DNA of 7,917 bases from DTNV01 sp964388435 (GTDB lineage: Archaea > Micrarchaeota > Micrarchaeia > Norongarragalinales > UBA8480): positions 1-7,917 of the forward strand of contig CAYMAH010000028.1 in assembly GCA_964388435.1 (NCBI GenBank), given 5' to 3'. Below the pieces are notes generated by a model. That model worked only from the letters and a program-made list of their open reading frames with translations. It did no database searches and was not told where the DNA came from. Both the position numbers and the translations under genes were made by a program. Shown piece by piece: positions 1-6,392 of the stretch. The number at the start of each line of letters is the position of its first letter. Within the stretch, counting starts at the first letter, position 1.

Positions 1-230
1 ATATATTATTATAATTAAAAATATTAAATATAACACGTCAATTATTATTAAAAATATTAAGTAAAATATACTATTATAACTATTAAATTTAAGTAATAAG
101 AAATAAGGTATAAGAAATAATAATACTAATAATGAGATCCAATAACCCCAATTATTAATTATGTAATCAAATTTTTTCTTGAAATAATAAAAATTCATAA
201 TTTAATCAACACATTTCATACCGTATTTAT
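1..230. repeat. AT-rich non-coding tract with short direct repeats
   Basis: This stretch is almost entirely A and T and holds no credible reading frame. ATTAAAAATATTAA occurs at 14-27 and again at 47-60, a 33-bp period. TAAGAAATAA occurs at 97-106 and 111-120, a 14-bp period. Such tracts can be intergenic spacers, DNA-unwinding elements or integration-prone sites. No Cdc6/Orc1 gene or recognisable origin-recognition box is in the window, so an origin cannot be claimed. Confidence 0.5.
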
Positions 231-239
231 ATCTGCCAT

Positions 240-362
240 CTTATGGGAGTATGTCATGACCATTCTCAGTTGTACATGAACACTGCAAAAGAACCTTCCG
301 CAAAACTTGCAAGCGGTTGAAGACGGCCTGCGGCAACCATGCGCAGCGCAGCGAAAAACTCT
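240..362. other. GC-richer, hairpin-prone island in an AT-rich spacer (possible structured RNA or element remnant)
   Basis: Base composition changes sharply here compared with both flanks. Inverted repeats visible are GTCATGAC (253-260), CCGC (298-301) pairing with GCGG (313-316) around the palindrome CTTGCAAG (306-313), and CTGCG (328-332) pairing with CGCAG (342-346 or 347-351). On the minus strand a frame of about 40 codons is open across the island, but it has stops on both sides and no start. It may be a non-coding RNA, which often stands out as a GC island in AT-rich DNA, or the remnant of a repeat or gene. I cannot assign a family. Confidence 0.3.
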
Positions 363-468
363 CTTCCTATAACTCATTCATAATCTACTGACAATGTTTG
401 TTTTTAAAGATTATCATTTTTTACAAAATTTAATAATTAATTCTTTGCCAGCTGCGAAAATAATGAGT

Positions 469-480
469 TTGGCTAGCCAA
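469..480. repeat. 12-bp perfect palindrome downstream of the STAS-like gene
   Basis: TTGGCTAGCCAA is a perfect inverted repeat about 20 bp past the stop codon of the STAS-like gene, separated from it by a T-rich run on the plus strand. It could form a small 3' hairpin at the end of the minus-strand operon or be a protein-binding site. There is no strong T-run after it on the minus strand, so a terminator is not demonstrated. Confidence 0.35.
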
Positions 481-499
481 CCCTTTCAATCGTTTTTTT

Positions 500-808
500 T
501 TATAGGGTTTTTGAGTAGAGTGGCATTGTGATTGGGTTTAGTGAGGGTGGGTGGGATTTTTCTTTTAGTACTGCTTTGAACATTTTTTTAACGGTTGGTG
601 GTATGTTTTTTTCAATGATTTTTTTGTTGACTGTTTTTTTTATTGAAAGGTATTCGTGTATGAATGACCTGCTGGCAAATTCTATTTTTTTGAAGTCTAG
701 GGTTATTAGTTTGTAGGGGGATGCTTGGATGAAGTCGAACAGCTCGTCAGCAGCTTTTCTGGTAACTAGGTTGGGCGCTATTTTGCTGCTTAGTATTATT
801 GTTGTCAT
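500..808 (-). CDS. STAS-like (DUF4325-type) small protein
   Basis: This 102-residue protein has the pattern of the STAS-like DUF4325 family. A central beta strand ITLDFKKIEFAS (about residues 35-46) is followed by SFIHEYL, matching the family pattern of a hydrophobic-D-F strand, then a Ser-Phe and an acidic/aromatic helix. The length is normal for a single domain. In bacteria, STAS proteins bind GHKL kinases and switch partners according to phosphorylation; members of this family are typically encoded next to a GHKL ATPase, as here. The ATG overlaps the stop of the upstream ATPase gene (ATGA, 805-808), implying translational coupling, and a near-perfect Shine-Dalgarno sequence precedes it. 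Which serine, if any, is phosphorylated cannot be read from the sequence. The partner is almost certainly the adjacent ATPase; the final output is unknown. Confidence 0.75.
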   Translation of the reverse strand: MTTIILSSKIAPNLVTRKAADELFDFIQASPYKLITLDFKKIEFASRSFIHEYLSIKKTVNKKIIEKNIPPTVKKMFKAVLKEKSHPPSLNPITMPLYSKTL

Positions 809-1680
809 AGGTAACCTCCTTTGTAGATGTCAACGTTTTTAACTGGGAAGTACGTTTGAAATGTTACAAGCGTTCCATCCAGTTTGGAGTGATCAGTCAA
901 ATTGTATAATATATCTCCATTAACATATTTATTTGTTCCGTTTAGGTATAATGCTCCTTTTCCTGATATTATTAGAATGTCGCTGTTCATGTCTTTGAGG
1001 ATTTTGGTGGTGCTTGGCAGTCCGTAACCTCTTCCGCCTTCTGGTTTGGTGGACTTTCCGCTTACGGCTTCTTTAATGCTTTCACAGTCTTTGTTGTTTT
1101 TTGTTAAACCCGCGGTTCTAAAAGAGCCTGGTATTGTCACCCCGCTGTCAATGAAAGCGGCTTCAAGAAAACCTTTTTTTTTATAATTCTGCGCCATAAA
1201 AAAAGATTGGCTACATTTAGAATGCTCGCTGATGTTTGCGACAAGCTCTCCTATGATATATTTAATCGTGTTTTCATTGCATAACCCCCCACTTGAAATC
1301 AACCCGTAGATCTGATCTATGTAAGAATCATCAAGGCGGTTAGCCTTGATTATTGGAATAAAAGAGCTTTGCTTGTCTTGCGTTCTATTGCCAGTAATCG
1401 TAAGAAAATAATTTTTTATAGACTTTGCTTCAGGCACTTTAAATTTTACGCCTGATAGGAGAATAAACTGAAATAAGGGCAGAAGAGTTGTTGGGTAAGC
1501 CCACGTTAAATCACTCAAATCCAACACGCCCTTTTCAAGACAATTTTTTCTAAAATTGCAAAACTGAAGGTAACTCCTAACAAGCAGCGGGTAAACTTCT
1601 TCCATACTCCTATTCAACCTACTATTATGTGTTATAAAATTTAACTTTTTATTAAAAACCAGGTTTTTAAATCCTCGCAC
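805..1680 (-). CDS. GHKL-fold (HATPase) ATP-binding protein with STAS-like N-terminal half
   Basis: This 291-residue protein carries a Bergerat-fold ATP site in its C-terminal half. The N-box is ELVANISEHS (E145, N149, E152, H153), the G1 box is FIDSGV (D178, G180), the G2 glycine loop is GGRGYGL (215-221), and a closing strand motif GTLVTF starts at 269. Residues about 51-73 (LDLSDLTWAYPTTLLPL) resemble a STAS-type strand and helix, so the N-terminal half is probably a substrate or partner domain. There is no histidine-kinase dimerisation helix, so it resembles RsbW-type anti-sigma kinases more than sensor kinases. It overlaps the STAS-like gene by 4 nt and is probably its cognate kinase or binding partner. 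The first codon is GTG at 1680, about 14 nt past the start predicted from the TATA box. ATG at 1605 is an alternative, with AGGAG only 1 nt upstream. No membrane segment is seen. Confidence 0.75.
   Translation of the reverse strand: MRGFKNLVFNKKLNFITHNSRLNRSMEEVYPLLVRSYLQFCNFRKNCLEKGVLDLSDLTWAYPTTLLPLFQFILLSGVKFKVPEAKSIKNYFLTITGNRTQDKQSSFIPIIKANRLDDSYIDQIYGLISSGGLCNENTIKYIIGELVANISEHSKCSQSFFMAQNYKKKGFLEAAFIDSGVTIPGSFRTAGLTKNNKDCESIKEAVSGKSTKPEGGRGYGLPSTTKILKDMNSDILIISGKGALYLNGTNKYVNGDILYNLTDHSKLDGTLVTFQTYFPVKNVDIYKGGYL
815..822 (-). promoter_or_regulatory. Strong Shine-Dalgarno sequence of the STAS-like gene
   Basis: On the minus strand AAAGGAGG lies 6 nt before the ATG at 808, inside the last codons of the ATPase gene. 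It matches the 16S rRNA 3' end very well and fixes the start of the STAS-like gene. It contrasts with the apparently leaderless first genes elsewhere in the window, the usual archaeal division between leading and internal operon genes. Confidence 0.8.
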
Positions 1681-1716
1681 CCCTTATTGCCGGCGTTGTT
1701 TAAGATTTATCAATTT

Positions 1717-1726
1717 TATTTAAATA
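1717..1726. promoter_or_regulatory. Palindromic TATA box shared by divergent genes
   Basis: TATTTAAATA is a perfect 10-bp palindrome that contains the archaeal box A sequence TTTAAATA on both strands (1719-1726 plus, 1724-1717 minus). It lies about 26 bp before the ATG at 1752 and 37 bp before the GTG at 1680, so it fits a leaderless start to the right and a leader of about 14 nt to the left. GTATAT is repeated directly at 1728-1733 and 1743-1748 on the regulator side and could be an operator. Orientation would then depend on flanking BRE sequences. Confidence 0.6.
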
Positions 1727-1751
1727 GGTATATTGTGTATAAGTATATCTT

Positions 1752-2029
1752 ATGAAACAGGGGCAAATTCAGTTGATGCACTTGCCAACGCTTAACACCG
1801 TGATGATGGTGGTGAAGGTTTTGATGGAAAGTTGGGGGGGGATAATCAAGATTTCAGAGTTGAAGCGAAGACTGCCAAAACAAGTAATGCATTCTACTCT
1901 TATTGGCATTCTGGATTATCTTCAAGAGAGTGGGAAAAAATTCTTATAACTATTAAAGGAGTGGTTTGGGTTTACCTGTCTCCGGTTGGAATTGGGAAAG
2001 GGTTAAGAAAAGAGGTTTGGGGGGTATGA
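1752..2029 (+). CDS. Small winged-helix DNA-binding protein, frameshifted
   Basis: Reading from ATG 1752 gives a helix-turn-helix-like protein: NTVMMVVKVLMES, then ISELKRRLPKQVMHSTL and ILDYLQESGK. It stops early at 1947-1949. In another frame the missing wing continues directly as ILITIKGVVWVYLSP and ends at 2029. The frames join at an A6 run (1935-1940): one extra A, or a -1 slip on AAA, restores an unbroken 92-residue winged-helix protein. The simplest explanations are a homopolymer sequencing or assembly error or a recent mutation; transcriptional or ribosomal slippage is possible. A G8 run at 1834-1841 lies in the same gene. The TATA box is about 26 bp upstream, so the mRNA is probably leaderless. 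The gene is divergent from the GHKL/STAS operon across a shared promoter, which makes it a candidate regulator of that operon. Confidence 0.65.
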
Positions 2030-2167
2030 GTGAATGATTTTAGGGTTATACTTCTGGATCGGGTTGAAAGCAGAGTTTGGAGAGCTTAATAGGATTGTGG
2101 GTGGAGTAGCAAACCTAAGGATTTGGTAAACTGTGAGGTAAAGTTTTTTTTTGTTTGGGCGAAAGTG
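2030..2167 (+). other. Short spacer, no confident gene
   Basis: Between the winged-helix gene and the secretion ATPase there is no supported gene. A 31-codon frame from ATG 2034 to the stop at 2127-2129 and an overlapping short frame from GTG 2031 look somewhat protein-like, and could be two pieces of a decayed small gene. Neither has a recognised domain. Confidence 0.3.
2144..2152 (+). terminator. T9 run, probable archaeal terminator
   Basis: Nine consecutive T residues on the plus strand follow the winged-helix gene by about 115 bp and precede the predicted promoter of the ATPase gene. Archaeal RNA polymerase stops at such U-rich tracts without needing a hairpin. It would separate the two plus-strand transcripts. 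Confidence 0.4.
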
Positions 2168-2175
2168 TTAAAAAA
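2168..2175 (+). promoter_or_regulatory. Possible TATA box of the secretion ATPase gene
   Basis: TTAAAAAA lies about 31 bp (centre to start) before the ATG at 2203, and no Shine-Dalgarno sequence precedes that ATG. The arrangement fits a near-leaderless archaeal mRNA, but the match to TTTAWATA is partial. Confidence 0.35.
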
Positions 2176-2202
2176 GTGGTTTGATTAATATTTTTTTTGA
2201 AT

Positions 2203-5016
2203 ATGGTTCGTGAGGGTGTTGTTAAGAAGGAGGGGGATAAGCGTTTGTTGGTTATTGATTATAAGGGTGCTAATATTACTCCGGATGTGGCGGAGCATGG
2301 GGTTTGTATGAGGGATGTGGTGGAGAATCTTCAGAGTAATGAGGTTGATGAGGTTGTTTTGGTTGAGTATTATGAGAGGATTTATGATGAGGAGCAGACT
2401 AGGATGTTGAAGGGGGTGGCTGATGTTGTTACTAAGTTTGAGAATGAGAATGTTTGGAGTCCTTCGAGGTTGGGGGTTACGCGGGATGCTAAGGTGATTA
2501 GTGAGAGGCATGATAGGGTTTTGGAGGTTTTTAATTTGTTGTTTTCTGATCCGGTTGGAGCGTATTTTAAGGTTTTGCAGTTGTTTAAGGAGCAGAGTGC
2601 GGCGGTTGTGGGTAGTTTGAATCCTGAGGATGATAAGGCTTTTTTGGCGACTGTGGTTTTTATTAAGGGTAGTTTGGATTCGCTTTTGTTGATTAGGAAG
2701 ATGAAGGATTATGTTTCTCAGTTGGGTAGGGTGCCTGAGGGTAGGTTGGTTTATAGGGGTTTGTTTGAGAGTGGGATTAAGCCTAGTTTTATTGGTAGTA
2801 GGGTTTTGTTTACTGGTACTGAGACTTTGGAGTTGGTTGATGAGTATGAGGTTGAGAAGTCGAAGATTTATATTTATAAGCATCCGGAGAGGATTGAGTT
2901 TTTGTATTATATTAACCCGCCTGAGTATACGTTGTCTCCTGAGAAGTATTTTCTTTTGGAGAAGACTAAGGAGGTGGTTAGTGAGCGTAGGCCTGGTGAT
3001 GTGGGTTTTATGGATATGGAGCAGGCTAGGAAGTATTTTTCGAAGATTTATGTTAATACGATTTCTGATATTGCGGTGAGGAATAAGATTAGTATTTCCA
3101 TGGAGGAGAGGGAGGATTTGGCTTTGATTGTGGCGAGGTATACTATTGGTTATGGGATTTTGGAGGTTATTTTGAGTGATAGGCAGTTGACTGATGTGTA
3201 TGTTGACTCGCCTTTGGGTGTTAAGCCTATTTATTTGGTTCATTCGAAGTATGGGCAGTGTCAGACTAATGTGATTTTCAGTGAGGAGGAGGCTAAGGCG
3301 TTGGTTTCGAGGTTTAGGGCTTTGAGTGGTAGGCCTTTTGATGAGGCTCATCCTATTCTTGATTTTGATCTTCCTGATCTTCAGACAAGGGTGGCGGTTA
3401 TTGGTAAGCCGTTGGCTTTGGATGGGACTGCTTTTGCTTTGAGGCTTCATAAGGAGACTCCTTGGACTTTGCCTCAGTTTTTGGATTTTAAAATGTTTAA
3501 TACTCTTACGGCTGGGATGCTTTCTTTTTTTGTGGATGCTCAAGCTTCTATGCTTATAGTGGGGAGCAGAGGCTCTGGTAAAACTTCTCTTCTTCAAGCG
3601 TTGATGCAGGAAATACCGCAAAATCTTAGGATTATCGTTCAAGAGGATAGTGTGGTGGGTGATTCTCAAATTGTTGTTGAAAGAAAGGGGGTGGTTGAGA
3701 GTACTACTGTTGGAAAGCTTATTGATGGTTTGATGCGGATTTATGGTTGTGAAGAGTTTTTTGGAAAGCAAATTTTATCTGTAAATCCAGAAAGCGTTAG
3801 GGTTTTTTCGTATAATCCTTTTAATGGTAAAATAGAAACAAAGTTTGTAAGTCAGTTTACTCGTCACTTGGTTTCAAAACCGATTTATGAGGTTATCACA
3901 AGATCTGGAAAGAAAATCAAGGTGACGTCGGATCATTCCTTGTTCACAATCGGTGGTACTGGAATTGAGCCGATAAAAACAGGCAAGCTTAGGGAGGGAG
4001 ATTTTATTGCAACTGCTGAAAGCATGAGTGATGGTGAAAGTGTTAAAAATGGTAGTTCAAGTTTAGAAGTTCAAGTGTTGCCCTTGTTTGAGTTGTTTTG
4101 GGATGAGGTTAAAAGCTTGCGTTTGGTTGAAAGTACGGATTGTTTTGTTTATGATTTTAGTGTTCCGGGGTGTGAAAATTTTATTTGTGAGAGTGTTATA
4201 GCGCATAATACTCAGGAGCTTCCGATTCCTCAGTTGAAAAATTTTGGTTTTAATATTGAGAGGTTGAAGACTAGGCCTCCGTTGGGGGCTCAGAGTGAGG
4301 CTGAGGTGTCGGCGGAGGATGCGTTGAGAACTGCTTTGAGGTTGGGGGATTCTGTGTTGGTTGTGGGGGAAGTGAGATCTACAGAGGCTCGCGCACTTTA
4401 TGAGGCTATGAGGGTTGGGGCGGTGGGTAATGTGGTTATGGGGACCATTCATGGGGAATCGGCTTACTCGATTTGGGATAGGGTGGTTAATGATTTGGGG
4501 GTTCCAACCACTTCGTTCAAGGCAACGGACTTTTCAATTGTTGGAGCGCCTATCAGGTTTGGGGGGTCGCTTAAAAGAGAAAGAAGGATAATAGAAATCA
4601 CTGAGGTTAAGAAAGAGTGGAATGAAGACCCGTTGAGGGAGGGTGGTTTTTTAACTTGGGAGTTGTTTAACGCCAACACGGACAATCTTGAGCTTTTTGA
4701 AGAGCAGATGAAGGCGAGTGAGTGGATTGCCAAGGTCAGGAGGAACAGGGGTTTGAGTTATGAGGATATTTTGAATGAGATTAGCGCTAGGGCTTCGACG
4801 AAGCAGTTTCTCGTGGACATGAAGAGAAAGAACAACATTCCCCAGATTCTTGAAGCGAATTATAGTATAAGAGCTCATTCGAAATATCTTTTAATGCAGG
4901 AGAAGCAGAGGGAGGAGCATGGCGGGATTGAGTATAAAACGCTTTTGCAGGAGTGGGAGGGGTGGGTGACGCAAAATCTTTTGAGAGAGGCTACCACAAG
5001 CAAGAGTTTGAGTTGA
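2203..5016 (+). CDS. Archaeal type II/IV secretion or pilus assembly ATPase (GspE/TadA/KlbA-like) with intein
   Basis: The precursor is 937 residues from ATG 2203 and about 750 after intein removal. A TTG six bases upstream (2197) adds two residues and is less likely. Numbering below counts from 2197. The N-terminal third is the archaeal GspE-type domain (for example YYINPPEYTLSPEKYFLLEK, near 240-260). The ATPase core follows: Walker A GSRGSGKTS (456-464), Asp box IIVQED (479-484) continuing after the intein as TQELP (from 672), RLKTRPP, Walker B-like DSVLVVGEVR, and His box MGTIHGE. The C-terminal tail is about 150 residues, helical and charged. As a hexameric cytoplasmic ATPase it would power assembly or secretion through a GspF/TadC-like membrane protein, but no such gene is adjacent; the next gene is convergent, 35 bp away. 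Family assignment is firm; whether it serves pili, an archaellum-like machine or export is not shown. Confidence 0.9.
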   Translation: MVREGVVKKEGDKRLLVIDYKGANITPDVAEHGVCMRDVVENLQSNEVDEVVLVEYYERIYDEEQTRMLKGVADVVTKFENENVWSPSRLGVTRDAKVISERHDRVLEVFNLLFSDPVGAYFKVLQLFKEQSAAVVGSLNPEDDKAFLATVVFIKGSLDSLLLIRKMKDYVSQLGRVPEGRLVYRGLFESGIKPSFIGSRVLFTGTETLELVDEYEVEKSKIYIYKHPERIEFLYYINPPEYTLSPEKYFLLEKTKEVVSERRPGDVGFMDMEQARKYFSKIYVNTISDIAVRNKISISMEEREDLALIVARYTIGYGILEVILSDRQLTDVYVDSPLGVKPIYLVHSKYGQCQTNVIFSEEEAKALVSRFRALSGRPFDEAHPILDFDLPDLQTRVAVIGKPLALDGTAFALRLHKETPWTLPQFLDFKMFNTLTAGMLSFFVDAQASMLIVGSRGSGKTSLLQALMQEIPQNLRIIVQEDSVVGDSQIVVERKGVVESTTVGKLIDGLMRIYGCEEFFGKQILSVNPESVRVFSYNPFNGKIETKFVSQFTRHLVSKPIYEVITRSGKKIKVTSDHSLFTIGGTGIEPIKTGKLREGDFIATAESMSDGESVKNGSSSLEVQVLPLFELFWDEVKSLRLVESTDCFVYDFSVPGCENFICESVIAHNTQELPIPQLKNFGFNIERLKTRPPLGAQSEAEVSAEDALRTALRLGDSVLVVGEVRSTEARALYEAMRVGAVGNVVMGTIHGESAYSIWDRVVNDLGVPTTSFKATDFSIVGAPIRFGGSLKRERRIIEITEVKKEWNEDPLREGGFLTWELFNANTDNLELFEEQMKASEWIAKVRRNRGLSYEDILNEISARASTKQFLVDMKRKNNIPQILEANYSIRAHSKYLLMQEKQREEHGGIEYKTLLQEWEGWVTQNLLREATTSKSLS
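3649..4209 (+). mobile_element. In-frame mini-intein (187 residues, no homing endonuclease)
   Basis: The insert interrupts the ATPase between ED and TQELP. Splicing blocks are visible. Block A starts SVVGDSQI, with Ser1 as the first nucleophile (residue 485, numbered from 2197). Block B is KVTSDHSLF, with T93 and H96 of the intein. Block F is VYDFSVPGCENF, and block G is VIAHN, with penultimate His and terminal Asn (671), followed by Thr+1 in the host protein. These are the residues expected for standard class 1 splicing. The gap between blocks B and F is only about 70 residues and shows no LAGLIDADG or HNH signature, so this is a mini-intein that cannot home by itself. Its codon use (more AAA, GAA, ATA) differs from the flanking G/T-ending codons. 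Archaeal KlbA-type ATPases are known intein hosts, so homology to that lineage should be tested. Confidence 0.92.
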
Positions 5017-5051
5017 ATTGCTTTTGGTTGAATTGTAAGCTTGCGGGTTAT

Positions 5052-5801
5052 TCATACGCTTTTGTCTATTTCTCCGTAAACCTGATTGAATGGCGGCAGC
5101 GTTCCTGTAATGAATCTTTTCAACTCTTTTTCCCAGTTTGGCTTTTTTTCCATTATTTTTTGCATGAACTCCGATTTATTGAATTTTCTTTTTAATTTTT
5201 TTTGTAAAATCTTGTGGTTTACGGCAAGTTTCTTTTCTGCCAGCAGAAACCACGCGTCGTACACGTCTCTTGACTTGTTTCTTTGGAGTATCGTTCTTAT
5301 TTTTTCAGCCAGTATTTCATTTTCGTTCATTGTGAAGAGTTCAAATGACGGGATGTCGTTGTATAAAGGGGTTATTCTTTTTATTTCTGGTTTCAGCGAT
5401 GTTCTTTCCCTTGAGCTTAGGTTTAGCGATATCACACGAGCGCTTTCTTTCGAGCCGTCATATAGCGGACCGTGGAAGGTAATTCTTGCATTTACTTCGT
5501 TTTGAAATTTTTTCATTTCTTTTACGGTTGCGTTTATGTTCAGCAATTTGATTGAGTATAAAGCCGAGGTTATCGCCCTCTCGATTTTAAGTTTTTTTGA
5601 CATTGTAAAATCAAGGTCTTCGCTGAATCTTGGCAGTTTGTATATCTTGTAAAGGCAGGTTCCGCCCTTGAATGCTAGTTTGCTGTCGGCGGTTTGATAT
5701 ATGGTGAAAAGAAGCAGGTCTTGCAGGTAGTCAGCCTCGCAGTTTTCAATCGTAAGTCCTTTGAGTTTCGCTATGCTTTCAAGCTCGCGTTTGGTTATCA
5801 A
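5052..5801 (-). CDS. abiEii: AbiEii-family nucleotidyltransferase toxin
   Basis: This 249-residue protein shows the signature of AbiEii/MNT-type toxins. FKGGTCLYKIY (from 44) is followed by RFSEDLDF (58-65), where D62 and D64 are the metal-binding acids of the nucleotidyltransferase site. Further along come EILAEKIRTILQR (162-174) and RDVYDAWFLL (178-187), the usual conserved C-lobe motifs. In characterised type IV systems such toxins arrest growth by modifying a cellular target, in several cases tRNA, and can give phage resistance; the target here is unknown. The start is TTG at 5801, overlapping the antitoxin stop (TTGA), with GGAAG about 10 nt upstream. No ATG lies before the catalytic motif. 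The protein is somewhat short for the family, but all motifs are intact. Its coding strand is purine-rich, unlike the neighbouring genes, consistent with separate acquisition. Confidence 0.87.
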   Translation of the reverse strand: MITKRELESIAKLKGLTIENCEADYLQDLLLFTIYQTADSKLAFKGGTCLYKIYKLPRFSEDLDFTMSKKLKIERAITSALYSIKLLNINATVKEMKKFQNEVNARITFHGPLYDGSKESARVISLNLSSRERTSLKPEIKRITPLYNDIPSFELFTMNENEILAEKIRTILQRNKSRDVYDAWFLLAEKKLAVNHKILQKKLKRKFNKSEFMQKIMEKKPNWEKELKRFITGTLPPFNQVYGEIDKSV

Positions 5802-6391
5802 TAATATTTCACTTCCTTTTTGATTTTATATACAACACGGTTCATTTTCATTCTTTTTAAATAACTCACAAGTTTTTTTATGTCAAGCTCTTTTTTGTGT
5901 TGGCCTAGGATTTCAAGGAATGTTTCAAGTGATGCGTGCTTTAAGTACAAAGCGTCTGCCATGGCTTTTTCTTTTTCCGCCATGAAAATTTCAAAATCAC
6001 GGTAAGGGGTTTTCGCAAACCCGAAAAAATTATCCTTTTTTATCTTGATGAACTCTATCGTCGTGTTGTTGAACCGAATCTTGCGTTTTTTTCTGGAGCG
6101 CGTGGTGATGATTTGAATGCAGTTTGGAAGCTGTTCAGTCATGCCATGATATCTGATTGCAGACCAAGAAGATACATAGCAAGGCCACACGATGTGCGAT
6201 GATACGAGTAGCGCGTCGCTGTGCACTGTGTACTTGTTTTTTTCAAGTTTAAAAACTAGGCCGCTTTTTTTTAGGCGGTGCGCCACGAGTTTTGAGTAAT
6301 CGTTTTTCTTGTTTATTATCCGGCTTATGGTGTTTACGCTGAACACAGGATATTTTTTCAATTCGCTTAGGATTTTTATACGATTAACCAT
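5798..6391 (-). CDS. abiEi: AbiEi-family antitoxin/transcriptional repressor
   Basis: From ATG 6391 this is a 197-residue protein with an N-terminal winged helix (about 1-58: VNTISRIINKK, then KLVAHRLKKSGLVFKLEKNKY). WSAIRYHGMTEQLPN (76-90) follows, the hallmark of AbiEi-like antitoxins, and then AEKEKAMADALYL (138-150), also conserved. The longer frame to TTG 6472 is unlikely, because a TATA box sits about 26 bp before ATG 6391 and would lie inside the extra sequence. In known type IV systems the antitoxin does not bind the toxin but counteracts its effect, and its winged helix represses the operon through inverted repeats. The stop overlaps the toxin start, so the pair is translationally coupled. 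The gene is strongly basic near the C-terminus. Confidence 0.8.
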   Translation of the reverse strand: MVNRIKILSELKKYPVFSVNTISRIINKKNDYSKLVAHRLKKSGLVFKLEKNKYTVHSDALLVSSHIVWPCYVSSWSAIRYHGMTEQLPNCIQIITTRSRKKRKIRFNNTTIEFIKIKKDNFFGFAKTPYRDFEIFMAEKEKAMADALYLKHASLETFLEILGQHKKELDIKKLVSYLKRMKMNRVVYKIKKEVKYY

Positions 6392-6392
6392 A

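Noticed and set aside
1..120. A CRISPR array
   Set aside because: The repeats are too short, too AT-rich and only paired; there are no regular spacers and no cas genes.
394..531. 45-codon plus-strand frame from ATG 394
   Set aside because: It overlaps the 3' end of the STAS-like gene, is rich in F from T runs, and has no promoter or domain support.
2711..3079. 122-codon plus-strand frame rich in L, V, W and R
   Set aside because: It is an alternative frame within the ATPase gene; the hydrophobic look comes from G/T-rich codons read out of frame.
2185..3771. A 528-codon open frame antisense to the secretion ATPase
   Set aside because: It is a by-product of the G/T-ending codons on the plus strand, which remove antisense stops. 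The product is low-complexity (N, T, L, I, R, P, H) with no domain, and the frame ends inside the intein.
4063..4452. 129-codon minus-strand frame
   Set aside because: It is antisense to the end of the intein and the ATPase core, with the same compositional cause and a repetitive product without motifs.
5086..5505. 139-codon plus-strand frame rich in F and S
   Set aside because: It is antisense to the AbiEii toxin gene, whose catalytic motifs are unambiguous.
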